From: GCA-2697345 sp002697345
GTDB taxonomy: Bacteria > Pseudomonadota > Alphaproteobacteria > Rhodobacterales > Rhodobacteraceae
Direction: 5' to 3'
DNA: 64,000 nucleotides
Assembly (NCBI GenBank): GCA_943787605.1
Contig: CALSNB010000001.1
Location: 868,001-932,000 of the forward strand
The translations under genes were made by a program, and so were the position numbers. Shown here in pieces: positions 26,255 through 36,364 of this stretch. The notes below the pieces were generated by a model. The model was not told the DNA's origin and did no database searches. It worked only from the letters and a program-made list of their open reading frames with translations. The number at the start of each line of letters is the position of its first letter. The first letter of the stretch is position 1.

Positions 26255-27725
26255 TTATGAACTCTAATCCAAACAAGTTCACAACTCCTAATACCATAGC
26301 TAAAGCACTAATTACTAAAACAGTTTGGTTGAAAAGTGAATGTGTTTGATCTAATGCTCTAGGGTTTTCTCCAAAGTAAATGTAGTAAATAATTCTTAAA
26401 TAGTAAAATGCACCAATCACAGAAGCTATCACACCTGCAGTGGCTAACAAATATAATTCTGACGTTATAGCAGCTTTTAGAACATAGAACTTACCAAAAA
26501 AACCAAGTAGAGGAGGAATGCCCGCTAGGCTAAACATTAAAATAAGTAAAGCCATAGAACGACCTGGATTAGTTTTAGAATACATCTGAAGACTGTTTAT
26601 TTCTGAAACAGGTTTCCCGTCTACTTCCATAGAAATAATAAAAGCAAACGTTCCAATATTCATCATTACATAAATAGCCATATAAATTAACATTGATTGG
26701 ACTCCCTCCAAACCTCCAGACGTCAAACCCATTAGGGCAAACCCCATATGGGAAATAGAAGAGTAAGCCATTAATCGTTTTATATCCTTTTGCCCTATCG
26801 CAGCGATAGATCCAAATAACATTGACAAAACTGAAAGCAAAATTAAAATCTGTGACCAATCGTTAAAAGCTCCACCAAATGCATCGTGAACTACCCTTGC
26901 AAAAAGTCCCATAGCAGCAACTTTTGGCGCCGTGGCCAAAAACGCAGTTACAGGCGTTGGAGCACCCTCATAAACATCTGGTGTCCACATATGGAAAGGT
27001 ACTGCTGATACCTTGAACGCCATACCAATAGTAATAAAGACAAGTCCAAAGACAAAACCCAAAGATTTATCATTTGCTGCAGCAGTTATAAAAATCTCTG
27101 AAAACACTGTTGAACCAGAGTAACCGTAGATTAATGACGATCCATACAAAAGCATACCAGAAGATAGTGCCCCCAGGACAAAATATTTTAAACCGGCCTC
27201 AGTAGATCTGACGCTATCTCTACTAAAAGAAGCTAGTACATAAAGTGAGAGAGATTGCAGCTCTAAACCCATGTATAACGACATAAGATCTCCAGCAGAC
27301 ACCATCATCATCATTCCAACTACGGAGAGAGTCATAAGAATTGGGTACTCAAATTTAAACAGGTTATTACGCTTTAAAAAATCCTGAGATAACATAAGTA
27401 TTATTGCTGCTGACATGAGAATAAGAACTTTTAAGTACCTTGAAAATAAGTCATCTATAAAAGCACCACCAAACGCAGTATAAACAGCCTGACCTCTAAA
27501 AATAATAAAAAAACTTACCAACAAGAAAGTAGTAGCGGTACTCCAAAAAACTATAGAGGTCACTTTATTTTTTCTACTGTAAACAGCACCCAATAGAACA
27601 ATCATAGAAAAAACTGCTAAAACAATTTCAGGTAACAAGATCTGAATAACTTCAAGAACACCTTGGGTCTCTGACCAACCAAAATAGTTACTACTATTAA
27701 ATATATTATATGAGCTACCATTCAT
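26223..27725 (-). CDS. nuoN: NADH-quinone oxidoreductase subunit N
   Basis: 500-aa antiporter-like membrane subunit of complex I, with about 14 helices. Conserved parts include MGLELQSLSLYVLASFSRDS (Glu in helix 5), MAFKVSAVPFHMWTPDVYEGAPTPVTAF (cited in part; Lys on the proton path) and KRLMAYSSISHMGFALMG. It is the last nuo gene, 9 nt after nuoM, and overlaps the following birA by 32 nt. Confidence 0.97.
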   Translation of the reverse strand: MNGSSYNIFNSSNYFGWSETQGVLEVIQILLPEIVLAVFSMIVLLGAVYSRKNKVTSIVFWSTATTFLLVSFFIIFRGQAVYTAFGGAFIDDLFSRYLKVLILMSAAIILMLSQDFLKRNNLFKFEYPILMTLSVVGMMMMVSAGDLMSLYMGLELQSLSLYVLASFSRDSVRSTEAGLKYFVLGALSSGMLLYGSSLIYGYSGSTVFSEIFITAAANDKSLGFVFGLVFITIGMAFKVSAVPFHMWTPDVYEGAPTPVTAFLATAPKVAAMGLFARVVHDAFGGAFNDWSQILILLSVLSMLFGSIAAIGQKDIKRLMAYSSISHMGFALMGLTSGGLEGVQSMLIYMAIYVMMNIGTFAFIISMEVDGKPVSEINSLQMYSKTNPGRSMALLILMFSLAGIPPLLGFFGKFYVLKAAITSELYLLATAGVIASVIGAFYYLRIIYYIYFGENPRALDQTHSLFNQTVLVISALAMVLGVVNLFGLEFISEIAANALVN

Positions 27726-27734
27726 TTGTTAACC

Positions 27735-29279
27735 TCAATGCTTACTAAAACTTAATATTGAGTGACTATAAACAGAAATACTTTTCTCATAGTTTTCAAC
27801 TAGTAGGCCAACAGAAGGCCCTATAACATCCAAAATGAGAGCTGGGTATATACCCAAAAGAATAGTCATAAAAACTAAAGGAGTAAAAATAGCTCGCTCC
27901 CTTAAATTCATATCCGTAATTGTTCTTAGGCTCTCTTTAATGAGATCTCCCATTACTACCCGCCGATATAACCATAAAGCATATGCAGCAGACAGTACTA
28001 CTCCAGATGTTGCAAAAACAGCTATCCAAGTATTGACTTTAAACACCCCTATAATGGTTAAAAACTCCCCAACAAATCCTGACGTTCCAGGTAATCCAAC
28101 ATTTGCCATTGTAAACAACATAAAAACCAACGCGTACCCAGGCATTCGATTGACAAGCCCACCATAAGCTGAAATTTCACGAGTATGCATTCTATCGTAT
28201 ATCACACCCACACATAAAAATAACGCACCTGATATAAAACCATGCGAAATCATTTGAAAAATAGCACCATCAATCCCCTGCTGGTTTACCGTAAAGATGC
28301 CCATCGTAACAAATCCCATATGCGCAACCGATGAATAAGCAATCAGTTTTTTCATATCAGTTTGAACCAGTGCAACTAAAGAAGTATAGATTATCGCAAT
28401 TACACTCATCCAAAGCACAACTGGTCCCAAAAGCTCTGAAGCAATCGGAAACATTGGCAACGAGAAACGTAAAAAACCGTACCCACCCATTTTTAAAAGA
28501 ATAGCTGCAAGAACTACAGAACCGGCTGTAGGCGCTTGAACATGTGCATCAGGAAGCCAAGTGTGAAATGGCCACATAGGCATTTTCACTGCAAAGCTTG
28601 CAAAGAATGCAAGCCACATCAATGACTGAAGGCCGCCCGTAACCTTTATTCCTAAGACTTCAAGCGGTATTGCATCAAATTCATGTAAAAATAAGGTAGG
28701 GATATCAGTGGTCCCTGAATCAATATACATTGCTATAATTGCAACTAACATCAAAACTGACCCTAAGAGCGTATATAGAAAAAATTTGAATGAAGCATAA
28801 ATCCTATTTGCACCACCCCAAATTCCGATAATAAGGAACATTGGGATTAGACCCGCTTCAAAAAACAAGTAAAATAATACTAAGTCTAAGGCACAAAAGA
28901 CACCTAACATCAAAGTCTCAAGGAATAAGAGTGCTATCATATACTCCTTGACCCGATGTTTCACATCCCAGCAACTAGCAATAACTAAGGGCATTAAGAA
29001 AGCAGTTAACAGTACGAATAAAATAGATATCCCGTCTACGCCCATTTTGTAGCTAAATCCTAAAAGCCAATCTCGATCCTCAACGAACTGGAAATCTGTA
29101 TTCGCAGAGTCAAACCCAGCATAAAGAAAGATAGATGCTAGAAAAGTAGCCAAAGTAGCTATTAACGCGAGCAACTTTGCATTGTTTTGCGCAGCAGCAT
29201 CATCACCCCTGAGAAATATCATCAATATTAAACCTGCAATTAACGGTATAAATATCATTATCGTTAAAAGGTTTTCCAC
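27735..29279 (-). CDS. nuoM: NADH-quinone oxidoreductase subunit M
   Basis: 514-aa antiporter-like subunit of the membrane arm. Key segments are YLFFEAGLIPMFLIIGIWGG (helix 5 Glu), SFAVKMPMWPFHTWLPDAH (Lys and His of the proton path) and KKLIAYSSVAHMGFVTMG. Its first base is the last base of nuoL's stop (1-nt overlap), and nuoN follows after 9 nt. Confidence 0.97.
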   Translation of the reverse strand: MENLLTIMIFIPLIAGLILMIFLRGDDAAAQNNAKLLALIATLATFLASIFLYAGFDSANTDFQFVEDRDWLLGFSYKMGVDGISILFVLLTAFLMPLVIASCWDVKHRVKEYMIALLFLETLMLGVFCALDLVLFYLFFEAGLIPMFLIIGIWGGANRIYASFKFFLYTLLGSVLMLVAIIAMYIDSGTTDIPTLFLHEFDAIPLEVLGIKVTGGLQSLMWLAFFASFAVKMPMWPFHTWLPDAHVQAPTAGSVVLAAILLKMGGYGFLRFSLPMFPIASELLGPVVLWMSVIAIIYTSLVALVQTDMKKLIAYSSVAHMGFVTMGIFTVNQQGIDGAIFQMISHGFISGALFLCVGVIYDRMHTREISAYGGLVNRMPGYALVFMLFTMANVGLPGTSGFVGEFLTIIGVFKVNTWIAVFATSGVVLSAAYALWLYRRVVMGDLIKESLRTITDMNLRERAIFTPLVFMTILLGIYPALILDVIGPSVGLLVENYEKSISVYSHSILSFSKH

Positions 29280-31408
29280 TATGAGCTACTCCCACTAATC
29301 GCAAACCAGGAAATTATTACTAAAATACCTATTATCATACCAAAAGCGTAGTGAAATATAAATCCAGACTGAACTCTACTTGCTAATCTTGTGAACAAAG
29401 GGATTATACCCAAAGCTATACCATTTACCGTTCCATCAATCATATTACCATCACCACGTACCCAAAGTAATTTTCCTAAAGCTTTTACGCCCCGCACAAA
29501 AACAAACTCGTAAAGCTCATCAAAATACCATTTATTTAATAAAAATCGGTAAATATATTTTTGCTGTACTGAAAGGCGGCGTGGAAGTTCTGGGTCACGA
29601 ATATAAAAGACCCAAGCCAAAGAGAAGCCAAGAATCATGGAAATGAATGGTGATATTTTTACCCATTTAGGTACATGATGCGCATTATCAATAACATGGT
29701 TATCATTTCTAAAAAATAATCCTCCCTTACCTAAAGTTGACTGACCATGTGTTACATCAATACCTTTTGAACCCTTACTATCAATAGTATAATTAGCTTG
29801 TTCATTTGAGCTATTATGAACTTTTTCCTCAATTTTTGTTGTATGATCCGTTGAGTTGGACAATGTCGCATGAGACTCAGGTCCGCTAATACCAAAAAAC
29901 TGATTAACTTTTTGATGGTCTCCAAAGAAAGGTCCAAGGAACACGATCCCCGAAAAAGTTGCGCCCAGCGCTAATATACCCAGAGGAATAAGCATTGTAA
30001 TTGGGGATTCACGAGCATGTGAATAAGTTTCTGGCTTACTTCTGGATTTTCCAAAAAATGTCATAAACATTAATCGCCAACTATAAAAACTAGTAAAGCC
30101 CGCTGCAATTATAAGAACCCAAAATGAAAAGTTAGAGCCCGCGCCATAAGCACTCTCAATGATAGCATCTTTAGAAAAGAAACCCGCGAACCCAAAATGC
30201 GTTAGAGGTATACCGACCCCCGTAATTGCTAAAGTACCAATCATCATCGCCCAAAAAGTATAAGGTATCTTCTTTCTTAAACCCCCATAAAATCTCATAT
30301 CTTGCTCATGATGCATTGCATGTATGACCGAGCCCGCACCTAAAAATAGCATCGCTTTAAAAAAAGCGTGAGTTAATAAATGAAACATTGCTACTGAATA
30401 TGCTCCCAAACCCGCCGCTACAAACATGTATCCCAACTGTGAGCATGTAGAGTAGGCTATAACTCTTTTTATATCATTCTGAACCAACCCAACAGTTGCC
30501 GCAAAAAAGGCGGTAGCTGCTCCAACATAAACTATAAGGTTTTTAGCTAAGGGAGCGTACTCCATTAAAGGTGACATCCGACATACCAGGAAGACCCCCG
30601 CAGTAACCATAGTGGCAGCGTGAATTAATGCCGACACAGGAGTAGGACCTTCCATTGCATCTGGTAGCCATACGTGAAGAAATAGTTGTGCAGATTTTCC
30701 CATAGCACCTATAAATAATAGTATTGCTATTAAGTTTGCTGCGTTCCATTCACGCCACAAGAAAGTAAGTTTTGTATTTGCAATCTCAGGAATGGCTTGA
30801 AAAATTTCATTAAGGTTTATACTATCAACAAGTAGATAAAGCCCAAATATGCCTAATAAAAATCCAAAATCTCCTACGCGATTTACTACAAACGCTTTTA
30901 TTGCTGCAGCATTGGCTGACGGTTTTTTGAAGTAAAAACCTATTAAAAGATAGGATGCGACCCCTACCCCTTCCCAACCAAAAAACATCTGAACTAAATT
31001 ATTAGCTGACACCAAAGCGAGCATAGTAAAAGTAAAAAACGAAAGGTACGCAAAGAATCTAGGCTTGTAGCTTTCTGTCTCTCCAAAGTTTTCATCATGC
31101 GCCATATACCCAAAACTATAGAGATGGACCAAGCTCGAAACCGTAGTAATTACAATAAACATAATAGCTGTGAGCCTATCAAAACGAATTGCCCAATTCG
31201 TGGATAGTGTTCCACTTTCTATCCAACGTAGAATAGCTATATTTTGAGTATTACCATCAAATTTTAAAAATAAAATCCACGATAATACAGCTGAAAGAAA
31301 TAGTAAGGCCGTTGCAACCCAACATGCCAAATTTTCTCCCAGGAATCGCCATCCAAACCCACAAAAAAGAGCTCCAACTAATGGTGAAAATAAGACTAAA
31401 ACTTCCAT
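29279..31408 (-). CDS. nuoL: NADH-quinone oxidoreductase subunit L
   Basis: 709-aa largest membrane subunit, with the long lateral helix at the C-terminus. Motifs: FFGWEGVGVASYLLIGFYF, GAMGKSAQLFLHVWLPDAMEGPTPVSAL (in part), and KRVIAYSTCSQLGYMF. A hydrophilic stretch of about 80 residues (about 505-585, rich in Asn, Ser, His and Lys) interrupts the C-terminal membrane part before HHVPKWVKISPF. Such a loop occurs in other alphaproteobacteria, but this one is long and low in complexity. Confidence 0.97.
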   Translation of the reverse strand: MEVLVLFSPLVGALFCGFGWRFLGENLACWVATALLFLSAVLSWILFLKFDGNTQNIAILRWIESGTLSTNWAIRFDRLTAIMFIVITTVSSLVHLYSFGYMAHDENFGETESYKPRFFAYLSFFTFTMLALVSANNLVQMFFGWEGVGVASYLLIGFYFKKPSANAAAIKAFVVNRVGDFGFLLGIFGLYLLVDSINLNEIFQAIPEIANTKLTFLWREWNAANLIAILLFIGAMGKSAQLFLHVWLPDAMEGPTPVSALIHAATMVTAGVFLVCRMSPLMEYAPLAKNLIVYVGAATAFFAATVGLVQNDIKRVIAYSTCSQLGYMFVAAGLGAYSVAMFHLLTHAFFKAMLFLGAGSVIHAMHHEQDMRFYGGLRKKIPYTFWAMMIGTLAITGVGIPLTHFGFAGFFSKDAIIESAYGAGSNFSFWVLIIAAGFTSFYSWRLMFMTFFGKSRSKPETYSHARESPITMLIPLGILALGATFSGIVFLGPFFGDHQKVNQFFGISGPESHATLSNSTDHTTKIEEKVHNSSNEQANYTIDSKGSKGIDVTHGQSTLGKGGLFFRNDNHVIDNAHHVPKWVKISPFISMILGFSLAWVFYIRDPELPRRLSVQQKYIYRFLLNKWYFDELYEFVFVRGVKALGKLLWVRGDGNMIDGTVNGIALGIIPLFTRLASRVQSGFIFHYAFGMIIGILVIISWFAISGSSS

Positions 31409-31414
31409 ACTATA

Positions 31415-31720
31415 CTAACCCTTCATCATGTTGACATCGTCAACCAGTATGGAGCCTTTGCTGCGATAAAAACAAACTAATATAGCAAGACCTATTGCTG
31501 CCTCCGCAGCAGCAACAGTAAGAACAAATAGTGTAAACACTTGTCCAACTAAATCATTCATAAAGCTTGAGAAAGCCACTAAATTTATATTTACTGCCAT
31601 AAGTATAATTTCGATAGACATCAGAATTATAATTATATTTTTTCTGTTCACAAATATGCCAAAAATACCAATAATAAATAAAGTAGCCGACATTAATAGA
31701 TAGTGCTCTAAACTAACCAT
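31415..31720 (-). CDS. nuoK: NADH-quinone oxidoreductase subunit K
   Basis: 101-aa three-helix subunit of the membrane arm. It contains the family stretch NIIIILMSIEIILMAVNINLVAF (cited in part; with both conserved membrane Glu residues, here about 36 and 72) and ends VDDVNMMKG. I use the ATG at 31720 (MVSLEHYLLMSATLF), which gives the usual length and lies 4 nt after the nuoJ stop. The longer frame to 31750 would overlap nuoJ. Confidence 0.96.
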   Translation of the reverse strand: MVSLEHYLLMSATLFIIGIFGIFVNRKNIIIILMSIEIILMAVNINLVAFSSFMNDLVGQVFTLFVLTVAAAEAAIGLAILVCFYRSKGSILVDDVNMMKG

Positions 31721-31724
31721 TACT

Positions 31725-32339
31725 CTACAAACCCTTTCCCGATTCAACATCTATAATTTTTAACTGTTCTTTAGGGTCACGATAAATCTGGCTTAAAACG
31801 TCTTGTCTCTTTATATTGGGTCGGTCTCTCACTGTAAGTACAATAGCACCAATCATTGCTACCAACAGAATTAAGCCAGCAGTTTGAAAAAGATAAATAT
31901 ATTTACTATAAATAACATGGCCTAAAGCCGCTGTATTTTGAACCTGGGATAAATCTGGTGTTATCACTGCACGAGCCTGATCAGCACTTTCCGCCGTCTG
32001 CCAAACACCAAAAACCAAAGAAAGTTCCATTAATAATATTATACAGATTAACCCCGCGATAGGCATATACCTAGCAAACTCACTCCTTAAACTGCCAAAA
32101 TCAATATCTAACATCATCACAACAAACAAAAATAAAACAGCTACCGCGCCCACGTACACTATCACTAGAAGCATGGCCACAAACTCTGCACCTAACAAAA
32201 CAAACAATCCTGCGCATGATAAAAACATTAATATCAGCCATAATACCGAGTGAACTGGATTACGAGATACAACCACCAAGAGTGCAGAACTTAGGATTAC
32301 TGTAGAAAATACATAAAATGAAATGTCTATAAGTAACAT
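31725..32339 (-). CDS. nuoJ: NADH-quinone oxidoreductase subunit J
   Basis: 204-aa five-helix subunit. Conserved features: NPVHSVLWLILMFLSCAGLFVLLGAEFVAMLLVIVYVGAVAVLFLFVVMMLDID (about 26-79, cited by position; key residues Glu and the YVGAVAVLFLFV pi-bulge helix) and the alphaproteobacterial C-terminal tail with RDRPNIKRQ. It sits 105 bp after nuoI, the longest gap in the nuo operon. Confidence 0.96.
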   Translation of the reverse strand: MLLIDISFYVFSTVILSSALLVVVSRNPVHSVLWLILMFLSCAGLFVLLGAEFVAMLLVIVYVGAVAVLFLFVVMMLDIDFGSLRSEFARYMPIAGLICIILLMELSLVFGVWQTAESADQARAVITPDLSQVQNTAALGHVIYSKYIYLFQTAGLILLVAMIGAIVLTVRDRPNIKRQDVLSQIYRDPKEQLKIIDVESGKGL

Positions 32340-32444
32340 TTACTCTTTATCCCCTGCTTTTTAAGTTGGACTGAGCATTTTCCAAAAATGCAAAGCACAT
32401 GATTTCTAAGACTTGATAGGCCTTGTATACTTGTCGAATAACTA

Positions 32445-32936
32445 TCATCTGTACGGCGCATCTATTTCAATATTCCGTGCGATCTCTGATTCCCACCGAT
32501 CACCGTTAGACAGTAGCTTTTCTTTATCGTAAAAAAGTTCCTCTCGAGTCTCAGTGGCAAATTCGAAATTAGGCCCTTCAACTATAGCATCTACTGGGCA
32601 TGCTTCTTGACAAAACCCACAATAAATACATTTCGTCATATCAATGTCATAACGTGTTGTACGCCTAGACCCATCATCTCGAGGCTCAGCATCAATAGTA
32701 ATAGCTTGCGCAGGACAAACTGCTTCACAAAGTTTGCACGCAATACAACGCTCCTCACCGTTTGGATAACGCCTTAAAGCATGCTCACCTCTAAACCGCG
32801 AAGACAGTGGACCTTTCTCGTGAGGATAGTTTAGGGTTGCTTTAGGTGAAAAAAAATACCTAAAACCCAAACCAAAACCCTTTAAAAAATCAAATAATAG
32901 AAAATACTTGATTCTTCTCTTTATACTAACTGCCAT
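32445..32936 (-). CDS. nuoI: NADH-quinone oxidoreductase subunit I
   Basis: 163-aa peripheral-arm subunit with two 4Fe-4S clusters, N6a and N6b. Ligands are Cys64, 67, 70, 74 (CIACKLCEAVCP) and Cys103, 106, 109, 113 (CIYCGFCQEACP). The ATG at 32936 (MAVSIKRRIK) has GGAG upstream and gives the standard length; an in-frame TTG at 32948 is less likely. It begins just inside or at the nuoH stop. Confidence 0.97.
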   Translation of the reverse strand: MAVSIKRRIKYFLLFDFLKGFGLGFRYFFSPKATLNYPHEKGPLSSRFRGEHALRRYPNGEERCIACKLCEAVCPAQAITIDAEPRDDGSRRTTRYDIDMTKCIYCGFCQEACPVDAIVEGPNFEFATETREELFYDKEKLLSNGDRWESEIARNIEIDAPYR

Positions 32937-32937
32937 A

Positions 32938-33975
32938 TTACGCTCCAATCACCCATCGTGCATACAAACCACCAAAGACCTCAAATTTTGCCAAAAATGC
33001 AACTATAACTACCCATCCTAATGAAAGTGGTAGAAAAACCTTCCAACCTAGCCTCATTAATTGATCGTATCGATATCTTGGAACTACTGCTTTTACCATG
33101 GAAAACATAAAAAAGAAGAATGCCATTTTAATGATCATCCAATGTGCACCATCTGGTAAGAATGGAAACGGTGACAACCAACCCCCAAAAAATAAAAGAG
33201 AGATAAGCGCGCACATTAAAAAGATTGCTATGTACTCTCCAGCCATAAATAACAAAAATGGAGTTGAAGAGTACTCAACCTGGTAACCTGCTACCAACTC
33301 TGATTCCGCTTCAGGTAAATCAAAGGGTGGTCTGTTTGTTTCTGCTAAAGCAGATACAAAAAATAGTATCACCATAGGAAAATGAGGAAGCCAATACCAA
33401 TTTAAAAAACCTAAATTTCCTTGTTGCGCAATCACTATATCAGAGAAATTTAAGGACCCCGTAGAAATTACAACTCCTATTATTATTAAGCCAATTGAAA
33501 CCTCGTACGAGATCATTTGTGCAGCAGATCTTAGGGCACCAAGGAATGGGTATTTGGAGTTAGACGCCCAGCCCCCCATTATAACTCCATAAACTTCCAG
33601 TGAGCCTATCGCAAAAACATATAATATAGCTACGTTTATATCAGCCAGGACCCAACCAGGGTTAAATGGTATAACGGCCCATAGCATCATAGCGAGCACA
33701 AAGCTTAACAGTGGGGCTAAAATAAAAACTGTCTTATCAGCTCCAGCGGGTATAACTATCTCTTTCAATACATATTTCAGAGCGTCAGCTACAGACTGTA
33801 ACAAACCCCAAACGCCCACCACGTTTGGGCCACGACGCATCTGAACAGCCGCCCATATTTTTCTATCACTATAAACCAAAAATAGGAGTGAAATCATCAC
33901 AAAGCCAATTATGCCCAAGCACTGGATTACGATTAAAAAGAGCATGCCAGGCCCAGTAGCTAGAAAATCACTCAT
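32938..33975 (-). CDS. nuoH: NADH-quinone oxidoreductase subunit H
   Basis: 345-aa membrane subunit forming the quinone chamber with NuoB and NuoD. Typical segments are DRKIWAAVQMRRGPNVVGVWGLLQ (in part), ISYEVSIGLIIIGVV, ETNRPPFDLPEAESELVAGY and the closing RYRYDQLMRLGWKVFLPLSL. Two ATGs are possible; 33975 (MSDFLATG), with GGA upstream, is preferred over 33987. It lies between nuoG and nuoI. Confidence 0.96.
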   Translation of the reverse strand: MSDFLATGPGMLFLIVIQCLGIIGFVMISLLFLVYSDRKIWAAVQMRRGPNVVGVWGLLQSVADALKYVLKEIVIPAGADKTVFILAPLLSFVLAMMLWAVIPFNPGWVLADINVAILYVFAIGSLEVYGVIMGGWASNSKYPFLGALRSAAQMISYEVSIGLIIIGVVISTGSLNFSDIVIAQQGNLGFLNWYWLPHFPMVILFFVSALAETNRPPFDLPEAESELVAGYQVEYSSTPFLLFMAGEYIAIFLMCALISLLFFGGWLSPFPFLPDGAHWMIIKMAFFFFMFSMVKAVVPRYRYDQLMRLGWKVFLPLSLGWVVIVAFLAKFEVFGGLYARWVIGA

Positions 33976-34023
33976 AAAATATTCCATAGCATATTAATAT
34001 TTCTCTTAATATTGACCATTTCT

Positions 34024-36000
34024 TTACAATCTCTTGACTTCTTTTATTTTATTTAGAGCACTTAATTTAGCCATTACCTTACTCGCCCGCACGATAGGGT
34101 TAGATCTATAAAAATCAATTTCATAACAGTTAATATTTTTATTTTTAATCTTAGTTAAATTAATTACATCTCTTTCATTCTCAGGAACTATGTCTAATTT
34201 CCCTAAATGCGGCACTGTTTCAAAAAGATTTTTTCTAAGCTCTGAAAGAGTGTCATATGGTAACGATTTACCAAGTGCACCAGATAGAGCTCTTATGATT
34301 GCCCAATTCTCTTTAGCTTCACCAGGGGGGAACCCTGCTCGTAACGCAAGTTGTGGCCTACCCTCCGTGTTTACAAATATACCATCCTCTTCCGTGTAGG
34401 CAGCTGATGGAAAAATTATGTCAGCTCTATGAGCCCCTCTATCTCCATGAGAGCCCTGATATATGACAAAGGGCCCCTCTTCGATTGAGATTTCATCTGC
34501 TCCTAAATTGAAAATTACTTCAGCGCCATCTAACAAGGTTTTTAATCCTCCTTCCGTAACGCATCCTACATCTAGTGCTCCCACCCTTCCAGCCGAAGCA
34601 TGTAAAACTAACATACGGCTTGAAATGGACATACACTTAGCTAGAACCCCCGGGACATCACCATCTGACAAAGCACCAACCCCAACAATTACAATAGAAT
34701 CCTTACTAAGAGCTACTTTATCTAAACAATCCCTATCAGCTCCTAAATGATTATAATCAAACGTGAGGTCTATTTCATCACCAATTAGACTCACTTTGCA
34801 ACCGTTCAACCAGGCTTTTCTTATACGAGAGTTTAAAACGGGTGAATCATTAGCTGGGTTCGCTCCAATGATTATAATTTCTTTAGCATCATCAATTTCC
34901 TCAATACTAACATTGCCAACGTAAGCCGAACGGTTTTTTGGCGGGAAATCGATCCCGTCAACACGGCACTCAATAATTCCGTCTAAGCTATTAACCAGAG
35001 TTTTTAGTGCAAAAGCTGCTTCGACTGAATTCAAATCACCAACAATGGCAGCTAACTTTTTATCTCTCATGTTTTTCACAGCAAAATCTATAGCTTCAGC
35101 CCAAGATGCTTTCCTTAACTTTCCATCATCTCGTATGTAAGGAGTATCTAGCCTTTGCAACCTTAACCCATCCCAAACAAATCGAGTTTTATCAGAAATC
35201 CACTCCTCGTTAATCCCATCATGATTACGAGGAAGAATCCTCATTACTTCACGACCTTTTGTATCAATTCTAATATTTGCCCCCAGAGAGTCCATAACGT
35301 CTATTGATTCTGTTTTATTTAACTCCCAAGAGCGAGCAGTAAAAGCGTAAGGCTTTGAGACTAACGCCCCAACAGGGCATAAATCAATTATATTTCCCTG
35401 CATGTTACTATTTAGTGTTTGACCTAAATACGATGTAATTTCAGCGTCTTCACCTCTTCCTGTTTGCCCCATTTGGGATATGCCAGCAACCTCAGTGGTG
35501 AATCTGACACAACGCGTACATGAAATACATCTAGTCATATGAGTTTCAACCAATGGGCCCAAATCTAAATCTTCGTTAGCGCGCTTCGGCTCTCGATAGC
35601 GAGAAAAATCTGCACCGTAAGCCATTGCCTGATCTTGAAGATCACACTCTCCTCCCTGATCACAAATTGGGCAGTCTAAAGGGTGGTTAATGAGCAAAAA
35701 CTCCATTACACCTTCGCGAGCTTTCCTGACCATAGGAGAGTTTGTCTTAATCACTGGCGGTTGACCTTCAGGACCAGGCCTTAAGTCTTTAACCTGCATA
35801 GCACAACTTGCCGACGGTTTAGGAGGTCCGCCAACAACCTCAACCAAACACATCCTACAATTTCCAGCAATCGAAAGTCTTTCGTGATAACAAAATCTTG
35901 GGATTTCTATTCCCACTTCCTCGCACGCCTGTATAAGGGTCATTGCAGGATCCACCTCAACTTCAGTATCATCGATTATTATTTTTCTCAAATTAGTCAT
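34024..36000 (-). CDS. nuoG: NADH-quinone oxidoreductase subunit G
   Basis: 658-aa Fe-S subunit of the peripheral arm. The N-terminal ferredoxin cluster has Cys37, 48, 51 and 66; the His/Cys cluster His106, Cys110, 113, 119 (DCPICDQGGEC); and the N4 cluster Cys158, 161, 164 and 208. Then follows the molybdopterin-oxidoreductase-like domain (about 220-600) without a functional cofactor. It is separated from nuoF by a small lipoprotein gene. Confidence 0.97.
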   Translation of the reverse strand: MTNLRKIIIDDTEVEVDPAMTLIQACEEVGIEIPRFCYHERLSIAGNCRMCLVEVVGGPPKPSASCAMQVKDLRPGPEGQPPVIKTNSPMVRKAREGVMEFLLINHPLDCPICDQGGECDLQDQAMAYGADFSRYREPKRANEDLDLGPLVETHMTRCISCTRCVRFTTEVAGISQMGQTGRGEDAEITSYLGQTLNSNMQGNIIDLCPVGALVSKPYAFTARSWELNKTESIDVMDSLGANIRIDTKGREVMRILPRNHDGINEEWISDKTRFVWDGLRLQRLDTPYIRDDGKLRKASWAEAIDFAVKNMRDKKLAAIVGDLNSVEAAFALKTLVNSLDGIIECRVDGIDFPPKNRSAYVGNVSIEEIDDAKEIIIIGANPANDSPVLNSRIRKAWLNGCKVSLIGDEIDLTFDYNHLGADRDCLDKVALSKDSIVIVGVGALSDGDVPGVLAKCMSISSRMLVLHASAGRVGALDVGCVTEGGLKTLLDGAEVIFNLGADEISIEEGPFVIYQGSHGDRGAHRADIIFPSAAYTEEDGIFVNTEGRPQLALRAGFPPGEAKENWAIIRALSGALGKSLPYDTLSELRKNLFETVPHLGKLDIVPENERDVINLTKIKNKNINCYEIDFYRSNPIVRASKVMAKLSALNKIKEVKRL

Positions 36001-36007
36001 TAGATAC

Positions 36008-36355
36008 TTATCTCACTTCACATTGTCCTGAAAAAATCAATTTTCCACTATTACTATCAAACGCCCAATCCTGGGTAATTTGACTTATTTTCCAGTTAAT
36101 ATTGGAGGTTCCAAATTTAAGGAGACAATATTTTGTCGCTTCAAACCTTACTGACTCACGAACCTCTTCTATACCTTGTTCTTTGTGTTTTACCGAAACA
36201 ACAAACCCTTCAGCATTTTTTTGTGCAGTTAGGCTCGTTTTATAAGGAAGCGGTTCAGTTGGTTTTACTTTAAAACTCTTAAGAGACGAGTTAATGGATC
36301 CGCAACCTAGTAAACCAACTATGACAATCATGTATATAGATATTTTTTTTATCAT
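36008..36355 (-). CDS. small lipoprotein encoded inside the nuo operon
   Basis: 115-aa protein with a signal peptide and lipobox (IVGLLGCGS, Cys18). The mature part is predicted soluble, with a YKTSLTAQKNAEGFVVSVKH-like start (in part) and two further cysteines (in ATKYCLLKF and SGQCEVR), which could form a disulfide. It is coded 7 nt before nuoG and 9 nt after nuoF, so it is co-transcribed with complex I. I do not recognise the family. Location suggests expression with complex I, but an outer- or inner-membrane lipoprotein facing the periplasm is not an obvious complex I subunit. Confidence 0.78.
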   Translation of the reverse strand: MIKKISIYMIVIVGLLGCGSINSSLKSFKVKPTEPLPYKTSLTAQKNAEGFVVSVKHKEQGIEEVRESVRFEATKYCLLKFGTSNINWKISQITQDWAFDSNSGKLIFSGQCEVR

Positions 36356-36364
36356 TAAAAAACT

